Positions 9,268-17,591 of a DNA stretch of 64,000 nucleotides are shown here, piece by piece; the stretch's first letter is position 1; each line of letters begins with the position of its first letter. The notes beneath the pieces were generated by a model. That model made no database searches and was not told the DNA's origin. It saw only the letters and a list, made by a program, of their open reading frames with translations. Made by a program: the position numbers and the translations under genes. This DNA comes from Pseudomonas sp. R5-89-07 (GTDB lineage: Bacteria; Pseudomonadota; Gammaproteobacteria; Pseudomonadales; Pseudomonadaceae). The stretch covers positions 5,642,001-5,706,000 of the forward strand of contig NZ_CP027727.1 of assembly GCF_003851685.1 (NCBI RefSeq). Reading direction: 5' to 3'.

Positions 9268-9342
9268 CGACAGAACTCTCGAACAATTCATGGTCATCCT
9301 GAGAACGCTTCACGTCGCAGGAATAGGTGTTTAGCGGGGCGC

Positions 9343-9356
9343 GTATGCTAGCATAC
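9343..9356. promoter_or_regulatory. Palindromic divergent -10 region between D-2-HGDH and serA
   Basis: GTATGCTAGCATAC is a perfect 14-bp palindrome that reads TATGCT on both strands. It lies 117 bp before serA and 76 bp before the dehydrogenase gene. On the minus strand TTGGGC lies 18 bp upstream as a weak -35. It could hold overlapping, mutually exclusive promoters or a dimer-binding site. This is inference from symmetry and position. Confidence 0.45.
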
Positions 9357-9472
9357 CGCCCCCGCAGGACAGAGCCCAAGGGCGTTTCTGCGGTGACGGC
9401 TTTCCTGCCGTCCGGGTCAGCTTGCGCTGCTCGACTCCCTGCCAATTTTCTCCGGGATACAGGTTTACGCAG

Positions 9473-10702
9473 ATGAGCAAGACTTCTCTCGATAAGAGCA
9501 AGATCAAGTTCCTTCTTCTGGAAGGCGTCCACCCATCGGCTGTCGACGTTCTGAAAGCCGCCGGGTACACCAGCATTGAGTACATCACCAGTTCTCTGCC
9601 GGAAGCCCAGCTCAAGGAAAAGATCGCCGACGCGCACTTTATCGGCATTCGCTCCCGCACTCAGCTGACCGAAGAGATCTTCGACCACGCCAAGAAACTC
9701 GTGGCGGTCGGCTGTTTCTGCATCGGCACCAACCAGGTCGACCTCAACGCAGCGCGCGAGCGCGGCATCGCGGTGTTCAACGCACCTTACTCCAACACCC
9801 GTTCCGTCGCGGAGCTGGTGCTGGCCGAGGCCATCCTGCTGTTGCGCGGTATCCCGGAGAAGAACGCGTCCTGCCACCGTGGCGGCTGGATCAAGAGCGC
9901 GGCCAACTCCTTCGAAATCCGTGGCAAGAAGCTGGGTATCGTCGGTTACGGCTCGATCGGCACGCAACTGTCGGTATTGGCTGAAGGCCTGGGGATGCAG
10001 GTGTTCTTCTATGACACCCTGACCAAGCTGCCACTGGGCAACGCTACCCAGGTCTCGAGCCTGACCGAACTGCTGGGCATGTCCGACATCGTCACCCTGC
10101 ACGTTCCGGAAACCGCTGAAACCCAGTGGATGATCGGCGAGAAGGAAATCCGCGCCATCAAGAAGGGCGGGATCCTGATCAACGCCGCGCGCGGCACTGT
10201 GGTCGAGCTGGACGCCCTGGCCGACGCGATCAAGGACAAGCACCTGATCGGCGCCGCCATCGACGTGTTCCCGGTAGAGCCACGCTCCAACGACGACATC
10301 TTCGAAAGCCCGCTGCGTGGCCTGGACAACGTGATCCTGACTCCGCACATCGGCGGCTCCACCGCTGAAGCCCAGGCCAACATCGGCCTGGAAGTGTCGG
10401 AAAAGCTGGTCAAGTACAGCGACAACGGTACCTCGGTATCGTCGGTGAACTTCCCGGAAGTGGCCCTGCCGGCTCACCCTGGCAAGCACCGCCTGCTGCA
10501 CATCCACCAGAACATTCCAGGTGTGATGATGGAGATCAACAAGGTCTTCGCGGAAAACGGTATCAACATCTCCGGTCAGTTCCTGCAGACCAACGAGAAG
10601 GTCGGCTACGTGGTCATCGACGTCGACGCCGAGTACTCGGACCTGGCGCAAGAGAAGCTGCAGCACATCAACGGCACTATCCGTAGCCGGGTGTTGTTTT
10701 AA
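9473..10702 (+). CDS. serA: D-3-phosphoglycerate dehydrogenase
   Basis: Oxidises 3-phosphoglycerate with NAD as the first step of serine synthesis. Members of this type also reduce 2-oxoglutarate. The 409 residues match the E. coli-type enzyme: substrate domain, Rossmann motif VGYGSIGTQ near residue 165, the NAARGTVVELDAL block, the catalytic GGSTAEAQ His/Glu region near 290-300, and a C-terminal ACT domain (HQNIPGVMMEINKVF) for serine feedback. I chose the ATG of MSKTSLDKSK; a longer in-frame reading from 9422 runs through the leader. Confidence 0.96.
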   Translation: MSKTSLDKSKIKFLLLEGVHPSAVDVLKAAGYTSIEYITSSLPEAQLKEKIADAHFIGIRSRTQLTEEIFDHAKKLVAVGCFCIGTNQVDLNAARERGIAVFNAPYSNTRSVAELVLAEAILLLRGIPEKNASCHRGGWIKSAANSFEIRGKKLGIVGYGSIGTQLSVLAEGLGMQVFFYDTLTKLPLGNATQVSSLTELLGMSDIVTLHVPETAETQWMIGEKEIRAIKKGGILINAARGTVVELDALADAIKDKHLIGAAIDVFPVEPRSNDDIFESPLRGLDNVILTPHIGGSTAEAQANIGLEVSEKLVKYSDNGTSVSSVNFPEVALPAHPGKHRLLHIHQNIPGVMMEINKVFAENGINISGQFLQTNEKVGYVVIDVDAEYSDLAQEKLQHINGTIRSRVLF

Positions 10703-10706
10703 GAGC

Positions 10707-10778
10707 AGTTGCAAGCGGCAAGTTGCAAGCGGCAAGATAAAAGCTGTCGCTTGCAGCTTGTAACTTGAAGCTTGCCGC
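10707..10778. repeat. 14-bp tandem duplication within a longer inverted repeat
   Basis: AGTTGCAAGCGGCA occurs twice head to tail at 10707-10720 and 10721-10734. GCTTGCAGCTTG and GCTTGCCGC downstream (to 10778) are inverted relative to it. It begins 5 bp after the serA stop and precedes the terminator hairpin. The tandem copies are identical, so the locus may vary in copy number. Confidence 0.6.
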
Positions 10779-10818
10779 AAAAAAAACGGGAGCCCCGCAA
10801 GGGACTCCCGTTTTTTTT
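10779..10818. terminator. Bidirectional intrinsic terminator of serA and the DUF4399 gene
   Basis: A-tract, stem ACGGGAGCCCC / GGGACTCCCGT with loop GCAA, then eight T. U-rich tails exist in both directions. The two flanking genes converge on it. Confidence 0.9.
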
Positions 10819-11257
10819 ATTTCACATTAACCGTGATGACTTTCGAGGCTACAGTCGGGTCGAACTGCATGTGCAGTTTGTCGCCAGCCACCAGTTGCAA
10901 GGTGTGCTTGCCGGGCGTCAGGGTCAGTTCGGTTTCGGTCTGGGCCTTGCCGTAATGGATAACGGTGTCGGTGGCCGGGATCGGCAGTTTTGCATCCGGC
11001 AATGCTTTCTGGTCGATCAGCAGGTGGTGGTGGCCGGTGCCGGCAGCCTGGTCGGTGGCCGGTGCCAGTTTCAGGCCTTCCATGCCGAATTTCACAGTGA
11101 ACGTCTTGTCGACGGTCGCGCCGTCTTTAGGCGAGACGATGAATACTTTCGCGCCTTCAGGTGGAGCGCTGCGCGGGATGCCGTCGGCGGCAGTGGCCAA
11201 CATCGAAGCACCCAGCATCAGGGAGGCCAGGGTTGCACGGGACAAAAAGGCTTTCAT
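10817..11257 (-). CDS. DUF4399-family exported protein
   Basis: A 146-residue protein with a clear signal peptide (MKAFLSRATLASLMLGASMLATAADG, cleavage near 22-24) and a single beta-rich domain. It contains VFIVSPKDGATVDKTFTVKFG, GHHHLLID and an ending such as HMQFDPTVASKVITVNV, as in DUF4399 proteins. The GHHH cluster could bind metal, but no function is established. A GAGAAGCG-type ribosome site precedes the ATG. It converges on serA across a shared terminator and is probably monocistronic. Confidence 0.8.
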   Translation of the reverse strand: MKAFLSRATLASLMLGASMLATAADGIPRSAPPEGAKVFIVSPKDGATVDKTFTVKFGMEGLKLAPATDQAAGTGHHHLLIDQKALPDAKLPIPATDTVIHYGKAQTETELTLTPGKHTLQLVAGDKLHMQFDPTVASKVITVNVK

Positions 11258-11390
11258 TCGCTTCTCCAGTTTTTGGTGAAATCTGTAGGGTTATGACAAC
11301 TTCGCGACAAATTGCTGTCCAAGGCACTCGATACCATAGCAAAGCGATGCTGAACGGCGTCTCGCCCGTACGAATTCTTTAGGAGTGACC

Positions 11391-11873
11391 ATGCGCTTTT
11401 CGCCTGGCCTGTTACTGCTGCTTCCCCTTCTAAGCTCGCTGGCTCATGCCGAGCTGATCGATGACGTCAATGATCGCGGTGAGCTGCGCATTGCCCTTGA
11501 AGCCAACACCCCACCCTACAATTTCAAGGAAGGCGAGAAACTCACCGGCTTTGAAGTCGAGCTGGGTGAACTGCTGGCCAAGGAAATGGACGTGCGTTCC
11601 TCGTTTATCACCACCGATGACGCCGACCTGCTACCTGGTGTGGCGACCGGCAAATATGACGTGGCGATTAACCATATCGCTATGACTGCCGAGCTTAAGG
11701 ATCAGTTCGATGTCAGCGCGGCTTATCACCAGAAGCCTGAGCTGGTGATCCCGTTCCAGAAGGGCAACCCAGCATTCAAGACAAGCCTGGACGGTGCGTT
11801 GAAGCGGGTGAAGGATGATGGACGCTTGAAGGCGCTGGAACAGAAGTGGTTCGAAAAAAGCACACCGCAGTGA
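11391..11873 (+). CDS. Miniature family-3 solute-binding protein
   Basis: A 160-residue secreted protein with signal peptide 1-19 (ending SLAHA). The N-terminal lobe of a bacterial family-3 solute-binding protein is recognisable (LRIALEANTPPYNF, LTGFEVELGELLAKEM, VATGKYDVAINHIAMT). It then jumps to the family's C-terminal helix block (LDGALKRVKDDGRLKALEQKWF). Ordinary members have about 230-260 mature residues, so roughly 90 residues of the second lobe are missing, yet the reading frame is clean and has a good AGGAG site. The ATG at 11391 is preferred over GTG at 11385. It stands alone, with no permease beside it. It may be a chemosensory or buffering protein, or a decayed transporter part. 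Confidence 0.75.
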   Translation: MRFSPGLLLLLPLLSSLAHAELIDDVNDRGELRIALEANTPPYNFKEGEKLTGFEVELGELLAKEMDVRSSFITTDDADLLPGVATGKYDVAINHIAMTAELKDQFDVSAAYHQKPELVIPFQKGNPAFKTSLDGALKRVKDDGRLKALEQKWFEKSTPQ

Positions 11874-11876
11874 CCC

Positions 11877-11906
11877 ATGTGGGAGGGGGCTTGCCCCCTC
11901 CCACAT
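11877..11906. repeat. Single REP palindrome followed by T-run
   Basis: ATGTGGGAGGGGG / CCCCCTCCCACAT around CTTG, starting 3 bp after the stop of the solute-binding protein and followed by TTTTT. It is positioned to act as a rho-independent terminator for that gene. Confidence 0.8.
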
Positions 11907-11930
11907 TTTTCTTCAGAACCTTTCGCACGG

Positions 11931-12563
11931 TTAAAACGGCTCGTTACCGCGCCGACGGAACCAGCCGGTCAGGGACAGGCGTTCACGCGTGGCCGGCAGG
12001 ACTTCGTGGGGCACTTCGCCCGAGAGGAACACCACCAGGCTACCGCCGGTGGGCACCACGTCGTGTTCGAGGCCACCCTTGAGGTACATGCGCAACTGGC
12101 CGCCGTGTTCAGGCAGCCAGGCGTCGTTCAGATAGATCACGGCCGAGACCATGCGCCGGTCATCATCGCGGAAACGATCCACGTGCTTGAGGTAGAACGC
12201 CCCGGGCGGGTACATCGCGAAGTGGCTTTCGAAATCTTCCAGGCCAAGAAACAAGCCACGGTTCATCGCCAGGCGCAGGCTGTCCATCACCGCCATGTAG
12301 GTGTCGCAGACGACGGCGTCGCCCTCTTCCAGCCATTGGATGTGGTCGCCGCGAATCCCCTCGCGAATTTCCTGGGCCAGCCCGCGCCCCACCCCTGCCG
12401 GTGCCAGTTCACCTTGCGCCGCACGTTTACGGCACTCAGCCGCCAGCTCCAGGGTCAGAGCCTGGGGCAGGAAGGCATTCTGCTGCGACCAGCCTTTTTC
12501 GGCCAAGTCGTCGACAATGCGTTGCAGCAGCGGGTGATCGAGGGGTATTTGCATGGCGCGCAT
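11931..12563 (-). CDS. 2OG-Fe(II) oxygenase
   Basis: A 210-residue member of the prolyl-4-hydroxylase-like 2-oxoglutarate/Fe(II) dioxygenases. The iron facial triad is visible as KHVDRF (His and Asp two residues apart), then VPHEVLP (second His), followed by RERLSLTGWF, whose Arg should hold 2-oxoglutarate. The pattern AVIYLNDAWLPEHGGQLRMY is typical of the fold. The substrate is unknown. Start choice among ATG 12554, 12563 and 12572 is uncertain because no strong ribosome site is seen. It converges on the small solute-binding gene across a REP. Confidence 0.83.
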   Translation of the reverse strand: MRAMQIPLDHPLLQRIVDDLAEKGWSQQNAFLPQALTLELAAECRKRAAQGELAPAGVGRGLAQEIREGIRGDHIQWLEEGDAVVCDTYMAVMDSLRLAMNRGLFLGLEDFESHFAMYPPGAFYLKHVDRFRDDDRRMVSAVIYLNDAWLPEHGGQLRMYLKGGLEHDVVPTGGSLVVFLSGEVPHEVLPATRERLSLTGWFRRRGNEPF

Positions 12564-12694
12564 AGTATCCATACGCCTGTGAATCCGACAGCGCCGTCGA
12601 GCGTCTGAATACACTTTAGTCAGGTGACTGATAGGACTTCTCGACAAATCCTACGCCCGACACGGACAATAGTGGCCGACTGACAGGAGTCCTT

Positions 12695-13447
12695 ATGCGT
12701 CGTTTGTTTTTTTCCTTGCTGATGTTCTGCGTTTTGCCCGCCTGGGCAGACGGCCATGACCAGTTGTACAAGGTCGCCGGCTGGGCCGAACAACGTGCGC
12801 ATTTCAATGACGCCCTCGCCGCCGCCCAACAGCGTTACCGCAACAGCTTGCCGCCGGCGGTGTACCAGGCGCTGGTGGACAACAGCAGCAAACGCTTCGC
12901 GGCCCAGGCCATGGACCAGCGTGCCGAGGCCCAACTGCGCAAACACCTGGCGGACCCGAAACCGGCCCTGGCTTTTTTCCAGTCGCCCCTGGGGCGCAAG
13001 ATCGTCGCCGCCGAATTGCTCGCCACGCGTCGCGACCAATTGGCGAAGAACGCACAGGGCCTGCCGAAAATTCAAGCCGACGCTACTCGCAGCCTGATCA
13101 TCGGCCACCTGGCCCAGGCCCTGCCCGCACGCGAAGCCGGCGCCGAAGTCAGCCTGGCGATTGCCGGCGTGGCGGCCGACAGCTTGAGCCAGATGATCCC
13201 GGGCCTGTTGGGCGGCGGTCAGGCCCAAGGCATGTTGAATGGCCAGCGTGAGCGACTGATGCAGCAGATCGACAAGGACCTGAATAACACGCTGCTCTAC
13301 GTCTACCGGGATTTGTCTGACCCGGAGCTGGAAGAATTCGCAACGTTCGCCGAATCGCCGGAAGGCAAGGCGTATTACCAGGCGGCGCTCGCCGCCATCC
13401 GCGCAGGGCTGGCTGTGGGCCAAAGCACCTCAAGCCTGACGCAGTAG
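12695..13447 (+). CDS. DUF2059-type exported protein
   Basis: A 250-residue protein with signal peptide 1-18 (ending PAWADG) and a helix-rich body. Near its end is the DUF2059 core (YVYRDLSDPELEEFATFAESPEGKAYY). The upstream half carries a similar helical repeat (ALVDNSSKRFAAQAMDQ...ALAFFQSPLGRKIV). AGGAG lies 6 bp before the ATG. It diverges from the dioxygenase gene with ~130 bp between starts. The family has no established function; a periplasmic location is expected. Confidence 0.8.
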   Translation: MRRLFFSLLMFCVLPAWADGHDQLYKVAGWAEQRAHFNDALAAAQQRYRNSLPPAVYQALVDNSSKRFAAQAMDQRAEAQLRKHLADPKPALAFFQSPLGRKIVAAELLATRRDQLAKNAQGLPKIQADATRSLIIGHLAQALPAREAGAEVSLAIAGVAADSLSQMIPGLLGGGQAQGMLNGQRERLMQQIDKDLNNTLLYVYRDLSDPELEEFATFAESPEGKAYYQAALAAIRAGLAVGQSTSSLTQ

Positions 13448-13449
13448 AA

Positions 13450-13540
13450 ATGTGGGAGGGGGCTTGCCCCCGATGGCGCCGGGTCAGCCACACATAAGTT
13501 GACTGACCCATTGCTATCGGGGGCAAGCCCCCTCCCACAT
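13450..13540. repeat. REPIN
   Basis: Two inverted canonical REP arms around a ~40-bp spacer, starting 2 bp after the DUF2059 stop and ending 10 bp before the stop of the convergent hydrolase gene. It fills the whole intergenic gap. Confidence 0.9.
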
Positions 13541-13550
13541 TTGGAATGCG

Positions 13551-14492
13551 CTACTTCAGTTGGTCTGTCAGATACCTGAAGTACTCTTGGCGAATTTCTG
13601 GAATTTCATTGGCCAGGTGATGCCTGCCGCGCTTGAGCATCAGCACCTGCGGCTGGTCGAACTTGCTGCGCAGCACCTGCAAATTATGCTGCCAATCCAC
13701 CGTCATATCCTCTTCGCCCTGCACGATCACCGGCCGCCGTGAGCTAGCCGGCGCCGCTTCGATGCGCTTGATCCAGCGTGCCAGGGCGCCTACCCAAGCG
13801 GTGGGCAGTTGGCGCGGTTGCAGCGGGTCGGCTTCGAGAAAAGGTTTGAAGGCCGGGTCGTTGGAGTTGTCGCTGAACCGCCGCGCAATGCCTTTGACGA
13901 AAGGGCGCAGCAGGTAATAGCTGAGCTGGGACCAGCCCCAGGCACGCGGACGTACCAGCGGCGAGAGCAGAAAGGTCTTGCCCTGGGCCGGGCTCTCGGC
14001 GCCGTGGTTGAGCAGGTGGTCCACCAAGATGGCCCCGCCCGTGCTTTGCCCGAACAGGTGCCAGGGCTGCGGCAGCTGCAGTGTCTTGGCCTCGACAAAC
14101 AACGCCTGCACGACATCCTGATACACCGCAAACTCATCAATGCTGGCGCGCGCGCCGCTGGACAAGCCATGGCCGGGCAGGTCGCAGGCGATCACCACAA
14201 AGCCCTGGTCCAACGCCCATTCCACTACGTGGCGGTACAGCCCCATATGGTCGTAGAAGCCGTGGAACATGAACATCGTTGCCACGGGCACGGGCGGCCA
14301 CCACACCTGCGCCACCACCTCGAACCCGTCCACCTCCAAGCGCCCCAGACGGCTCACGGCCGGCACCTTGCGCGCGCCCAGGTCGAGGCCATAGAAACGT
14401 TGATAGACCCTCGCCTCGGCTGACAGAGGCTGCGCATCCACCAGCGGCCGCAAGCTCTCGCGCAGATGATCAGGGTCAAAGGTGACGGGCAT
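13551..14492 (-). CDS. Alpha/beta hydrolase (monoglyceride lipase-like)
   Basis: A 313-residue serine hydrolase. Visible are the oxyanion region FMFHGFYDHMGLYRHVVEWAL, the AHGLSSG-equivalent DLPGHGLSSG, the nucleophile elbow GQSTGGA (Ser), an Asp in QGEEDMTVDW and a His in GRHHLANE. The domain order is that of lysophospholipase/monoglyceride lipases (hydrolase_4 type). Start set at MPVTFDPDHL; 22 residues upstream belong to the divergent promoter region. It diverges from the thioredoxin-like gene by 99 bp. The real substrate is unknown. Confidence 0.84.
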   Translation of the reverse strand: MPVTFDPDHLRESLRPLVDAQPLSAEARVYQRFYGLDLGARKVPAVSRLGRLEVDGFEVVAQVWWPPVPVATMFMFHGFYDHMGLYRHVVEWALDQGFVVIACDLPGHGLSSGARASIDEFAVYQDVVQALFVEAKTLQLPQPWHLFGQSTGGAILVDHLLNHGAESPAQGKTFLLSPLVRPRAWGWSQLSYYLLRPFVKGIARRFSDNSNDPAFKPFLEADPLQPRQLPTAWVGALARWIKRIEAAPASSRRPVIVQGEEDMTVDWQHNLQVLRSKFDQPQVLMLKRGRHHLANEIPEIRQEYFRYLTDQLK

Positions 14493-14591
14493 AAAGGCTT
14501 CCAGACTGACGGTGAAGATGAATATCGAGCTGCGATATTCATCTGTCAGGACAAGCATGGCAAGCTACGCGACCCGCGAGGATACATCTGA

Positions 14592-15167
14592 ATGCGACAA
14601 CCCTACCGCACTGCCTTGTTCGCCAGCCTGGTGCTGATTATCTGCGCCGGCGTGCTGTGGGCCGCGTATGACTGGTTCCAGGGGCGTTACCTGCGCGCCT
14701 TCAGCGAGCACACGGCGGTGTTCTCCGGCGACGCGCTGCAACTGCCCGCCGCACTGCGCGGCCCCGGCCCGATTCGCCTGGTGCACTTCTGGGACCCGGC
14801 CTGCCCGTGCAATGTTGGCAACCAGCAACACCTGGGCGAGCTGATCGAGCAATATGCGCCGCAAGGTGTCGAGTTCTACGCGCTGCAAAAAGCCGGCAGC
14901 CACGGCGTGCTGCCGGACAACCTGGGCCAGATGAAAACCCTCGACGCCCTGCCCGGCGCCGATCAGGTACCGGCAAGCCCCGCCGTGGGCATTTGGGACC
15001 GTACCGGCAAGCTGGCGTATTTCGGCCCCTACAGCGAAGGGTTGACCTGCAATTCCAGCAACAGCTTTATCGAGCCCATCCTCAAGGCCCTGCAGGCCGG
15101 GCGCGAAGTGAATGCCACGCACACCCTGGCGGTGGGCTGCTATTGTTCGTGGCCTAAGGATCCGTAG
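14592..15167 (+). CDS. DUF6436-type membrane-anchored thioredoxin-like protein
   Basis: A 191-residue protein with one N-terminal membrane segment (about 8-27) and a periplasmic thioredoxin-like domain. VHFWDPACPCNVGNQ carries a C71-P-C73 motif where thioredoxins have CxxC, and the C-terminus carries a second CYC. A cis-Pro equivalent is likely in VPASPAVGIWD. The family is uncharacterised. A thiol-redox or copper role is suggested by the two CxC motifs. The penicillin acylase gene follows 28 bp later on the same strand, so the two probably form an operon. Confidence 0.75.
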   Translation: MRQPYRTALFASLVLIICAGVLWAAYDWFQGRYLRAFSEHTAVFSGDALQLPAALRGPGPIRLVHFWDPACPCNVGNQQHLGELIEQYAPQGVEFYALQKAGSHGVLPDNLGQMKTLDALPGADQVPASPAVGIWDRTGKLAYFGPYSEGLTCNSSNSFIEPILKALQAGREVNATHTLAVGCYCSWPKDP

Positions 15168-15195
15168 TCCGTCCATTCTGGGTTAAGGAAAGTCG

Positions 15196-17550
15196 ATGAA
15201 GCGTGTCTTGCAGGCTCTTGCGGTACTGGTTGTGCTGGTCGCCCTCGGCGCCGGCTGGTACGTCTACAGCAAGCAACCGACCCGCCAGGGCACGGTCACG
15301 CTGGCGCACCTGCAAGGCTCGGTCACGGTGCGCTACGACGACCGTGGCGTGCCGCATATCCGTGCCGGCAACGAGGCCGACCTGTACCGCGCCCTGGGCT
15401 ATGTGCACGCCCAGGACCGGCTGTTCCAGATGGAGATCATGCGCCGCCTGGCCCGTGGCGAACTGGCCGAAGTGCTGGGGCCCAAGCTGCTGGAGACCGA
15501 TAAGCTGTTTCGCAGCCTGCAGATTCGCGAGCGCGCCTTGGGTTACGTTGAGCACATGGACCCCGAGTCGGCCTCCTCGAAGGCCCTGCAAGCTTACCTG
15601 GACGGGATCAACCAGTATCAGGCCAGCCACGCCAGCCCGATGGAATTCGACGTACTGGGCATCCCCAAGCGCCCCTTCACCGCCGAGGACTCCATCAGTG
15701 TCGCCGGGTATATGGCCTACAGCTTTGCCGCGGCCTTTCGTACCGAACCCCTGCTGACTTACGTACGCGACCAGTTGGGCGGCGACTACCTCAAGGTCTT
15801 CGACCTCGACTGGCAACCCAAAGGCGCCCTCAACCTGGCGGCCGACGACTGGAAGACCCTGGGCGCCCTCGCCAACCTGACTGAGCAAGCTCTGGCCGAC
15901 AACGGCCTGCCGCAATTCGAAGGCAGCAATGCCTGGGCCGTCAGCGGCAGCCGCACCCAGAGCGGCAAGCCTTTGCTGGCGGGCGACCCGCATATTCGTT
16001 TCTCGGTGCCATCGGTGTGGTACGAGGCGCAGCTGTCGGCGCCCGGCTTTGAGCTGTATGGCTACCACAACGCGCTGGTGCCGGTGGCCTTCCTGGGGCA
16101 CAACCTGGATTTCGGCTGGAGCCTGACCATGTTCCAGAACGACGACCTCGACCTGATCGCCGAGAAGGTCAACCCGGCCAACCCCAATCAGGTCTGGTAT
16201 CACGGCCAGTGGGTCGACATGAGCAGCAGCGAGCAGCAGATCCAGGTCAAGGGGCAGGCCCCGGTCACCCTCACCCTGCGCCGCTCGCCCCACGGCCCGA
16301 TCGTCAATGACGTACTCGGTGAAAACGCCGGCAGCACGCCCATCGCCATGTGGTGGGCGTTCCTCGACAGCGAAAACCCGATCCTCGAAGGTTTCTACCA
16401 GCTCAACCGGGCCGATTCCCTGGTCAAGGCACGTGCTGCGGCGTCCAAGGTTTCGGCGCCGGGGCTGAACATCGTGTGGGCCAATGCCAAGGGTGATATC
16501 GGCTGGTGGGCGGCGGCGCAGTTGCCGATACGCCCGGCCGGCGTCAACCCGGCGTTCATCCTCGACGGCAGCACCGCCCAGGCCGACAAGCTGGGCTTCT
16601 ACCCTTTCAGCGCCAACCCCCAGGAAGAAAACCCGGCGCGCGGCTACGTGGTATCGGCCAATGCGCAACCCGCCTCGCCCACCGGCATGGAGATCCCCGG
16701 CTATTACAACCTGGCCGACCGTGGCCAACAGTTGAACGCGCAGTTGAGCGACAACAGCGTGAAGTGGAACGTGTACAACAGCCAGGCCCTGCAACTGGGC
16801 ACCACCACCGCCTTTGGCCCGCGCCTGCTGGCGCCGCTGCTGCCGGTGCTGCGTGAGGTGGTCACAGACCCGGCGCAGCTCAAGCTGGTGGAGCAATTGG
16901 CAAACTGGAAAGGCGACTACCCGCTGGACTCCACCAGCGCCACCCTGTTCAACCAGTTGCTGTTCAACCTCGCCGACGCGACCTTCCACCCGAAACTGGG
17001 CGACGCCCTGTTCAAGACCCTGCTCGGCACCCGCGTGATCGACGCAGCCTTGCCACGCCTGGCGGCCTCGCCGGATTCACCGTGGTGGAACGGCACGCGA
17101 GCGGCCACCGTCAAGCTGGCCTGGGACAACAGCCTGGCGCATCTGAAAGCCACCTTCGGCGATGATCCGTCCCTGTGGCAGTGGGGCAAAGCGCACACCC
17201 TGACCCACGGCCATCCGCTGGGCATGCAGAAGCCGCTGGACAGGCTATTCAACGTGGGCCCCTTCGCCGCACCGGGCAGCCACGAAGTGCCGAACAACCA
17301 GACCGCCATGATCGGCCCGGCTCCCTGGCCGGTGACCTATGGCCCCTCGACCCGTCGCCTGATCGACTTCGCCGACGCAGCCCATGCCCTGACCATCAAC
17401 CCGGTGGGGCAAAGCGGCGTGCCGTTCGATACGCACTACAGTGACCAGGCGCAAACCTATATCGAAGGCGGCTACGAGCAAGCGCATTTCAGCGAAGAGG
17501 AAATCACGGCCAATACCCGTGGCACCTTGAAACTGTTGCCGGCCAGATAG
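15196..17550 (+). CDS. hacB: Penicillin acylase-family N-terminal-nucleophile hydrolase (possible AHL acylase HacB)
   Basis: A 784-residue Ntn amidohydrolase made as one precursor: N-terminal hydrophobic signal/anchor (4-24), alpha chain, then the self-cleavage point EG/SNAWAVSG, which exposes catalytic Ser244 of the beta chain. Other blocks are LAGDPHIRF, HGPIVND and the late NNQTAMIGPAPWP. Size, secretion and neighbourhood of the spu locus resemble P. aeruginosa PA0305 (HacB), an N-acyl-homoserine-lactone acylase, so quorum-signal degradation is a fair guess. Many relatives act on other amides. AAGGAAAG precedes the ATG. Family confidence is high; the symbol is tentative. Confidence 0.85.
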   Translation: MKRVLQALAVLVVLVALGAGWYVYSKQPTRQGTVTLAHLQGSVTVRYDDRGVPHIRAGNEADLYRALGYVHAQDRLFQMEIMRRLARGELAEVLGPKLLETDKLFRSLQIRERALGYVEHMDPESASSKALQAYLDGINQYQASHASPMEFDVLGIPKRPFTAEDSISVAGYMAYSFAAAFRTEPLLTYVRDQLGGDYLKVFDLDWQPKGALNLAADDWKTLGALANLTEQALADNGLPQFEGSNAWAVSGSRTQSGKPLLAGDPHIRFSVPSVWYEAQLSAPGFELYGYHNALVPVAFLGHNLDFGWSLTMFQNDDLDLIAEKVNPANPNQVWYHGQWVDMSSSEQQIQVKGQAPVTLTLRRSPHGPIVNDVLGENAGSTPIAMWWAFLDSENPILEGFYQLNRADSLVKARAAASKVSAPGLNIVWANAKGDIGWWAAAQLPIRPAGVNPAFILDGSTAQADKLGFYPFSANPQEENPARGYVVSANAQPASPTGMEIPGYYNLADRGQQLNAQLSDNSVKWNVYNSQALQLGTTTAFGPRLLAPLLPVLREVVTDPAQLKLVEQLANWKGDYPLDSTSATLFNQLLFNLADATFHPKLGDALFKTLLGTRVIDAALPRLAASPDSPWWNGTRAATVKLAWDNSLAHLKATFGDDPSLWQWGKAHTLTHGHPLGMQKPLDRLFNVGPFAAPGSHEVPNNQTAMIGPAPWPVTYGPSTRRLIDFADAAHALTINPVGQSGVPFDTHYSDQAQTYIEGGYEQAHFSEEEITANTRGTLKLLPAR

Positions 17551-17557
17551 CTATGTT

Positions 17558-17584
17558 ATGTGGGAGGGGGCTTGCCCCCTTTTA
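17558..17584. repeat. Half REP / terminator hairpin after the acylase gene
   Basis: ATGTGGGAGGGGGCTTGCCCCCTTTT: the inner stem GGGGGCTTGCCCCC is kept and is followed by T, but the outer stem is lost. It starts 8 bp after the stop. Confidence 0.65.
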
Positions 17585-17591
17585 GTTATCG

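Noticed and set aside
15154..16989. 611-codon antisense frame over the acylase gene
   Set aside because: A shadow of a GC-rich gene; low-complexity V/G/Q/R composition and no motifs.
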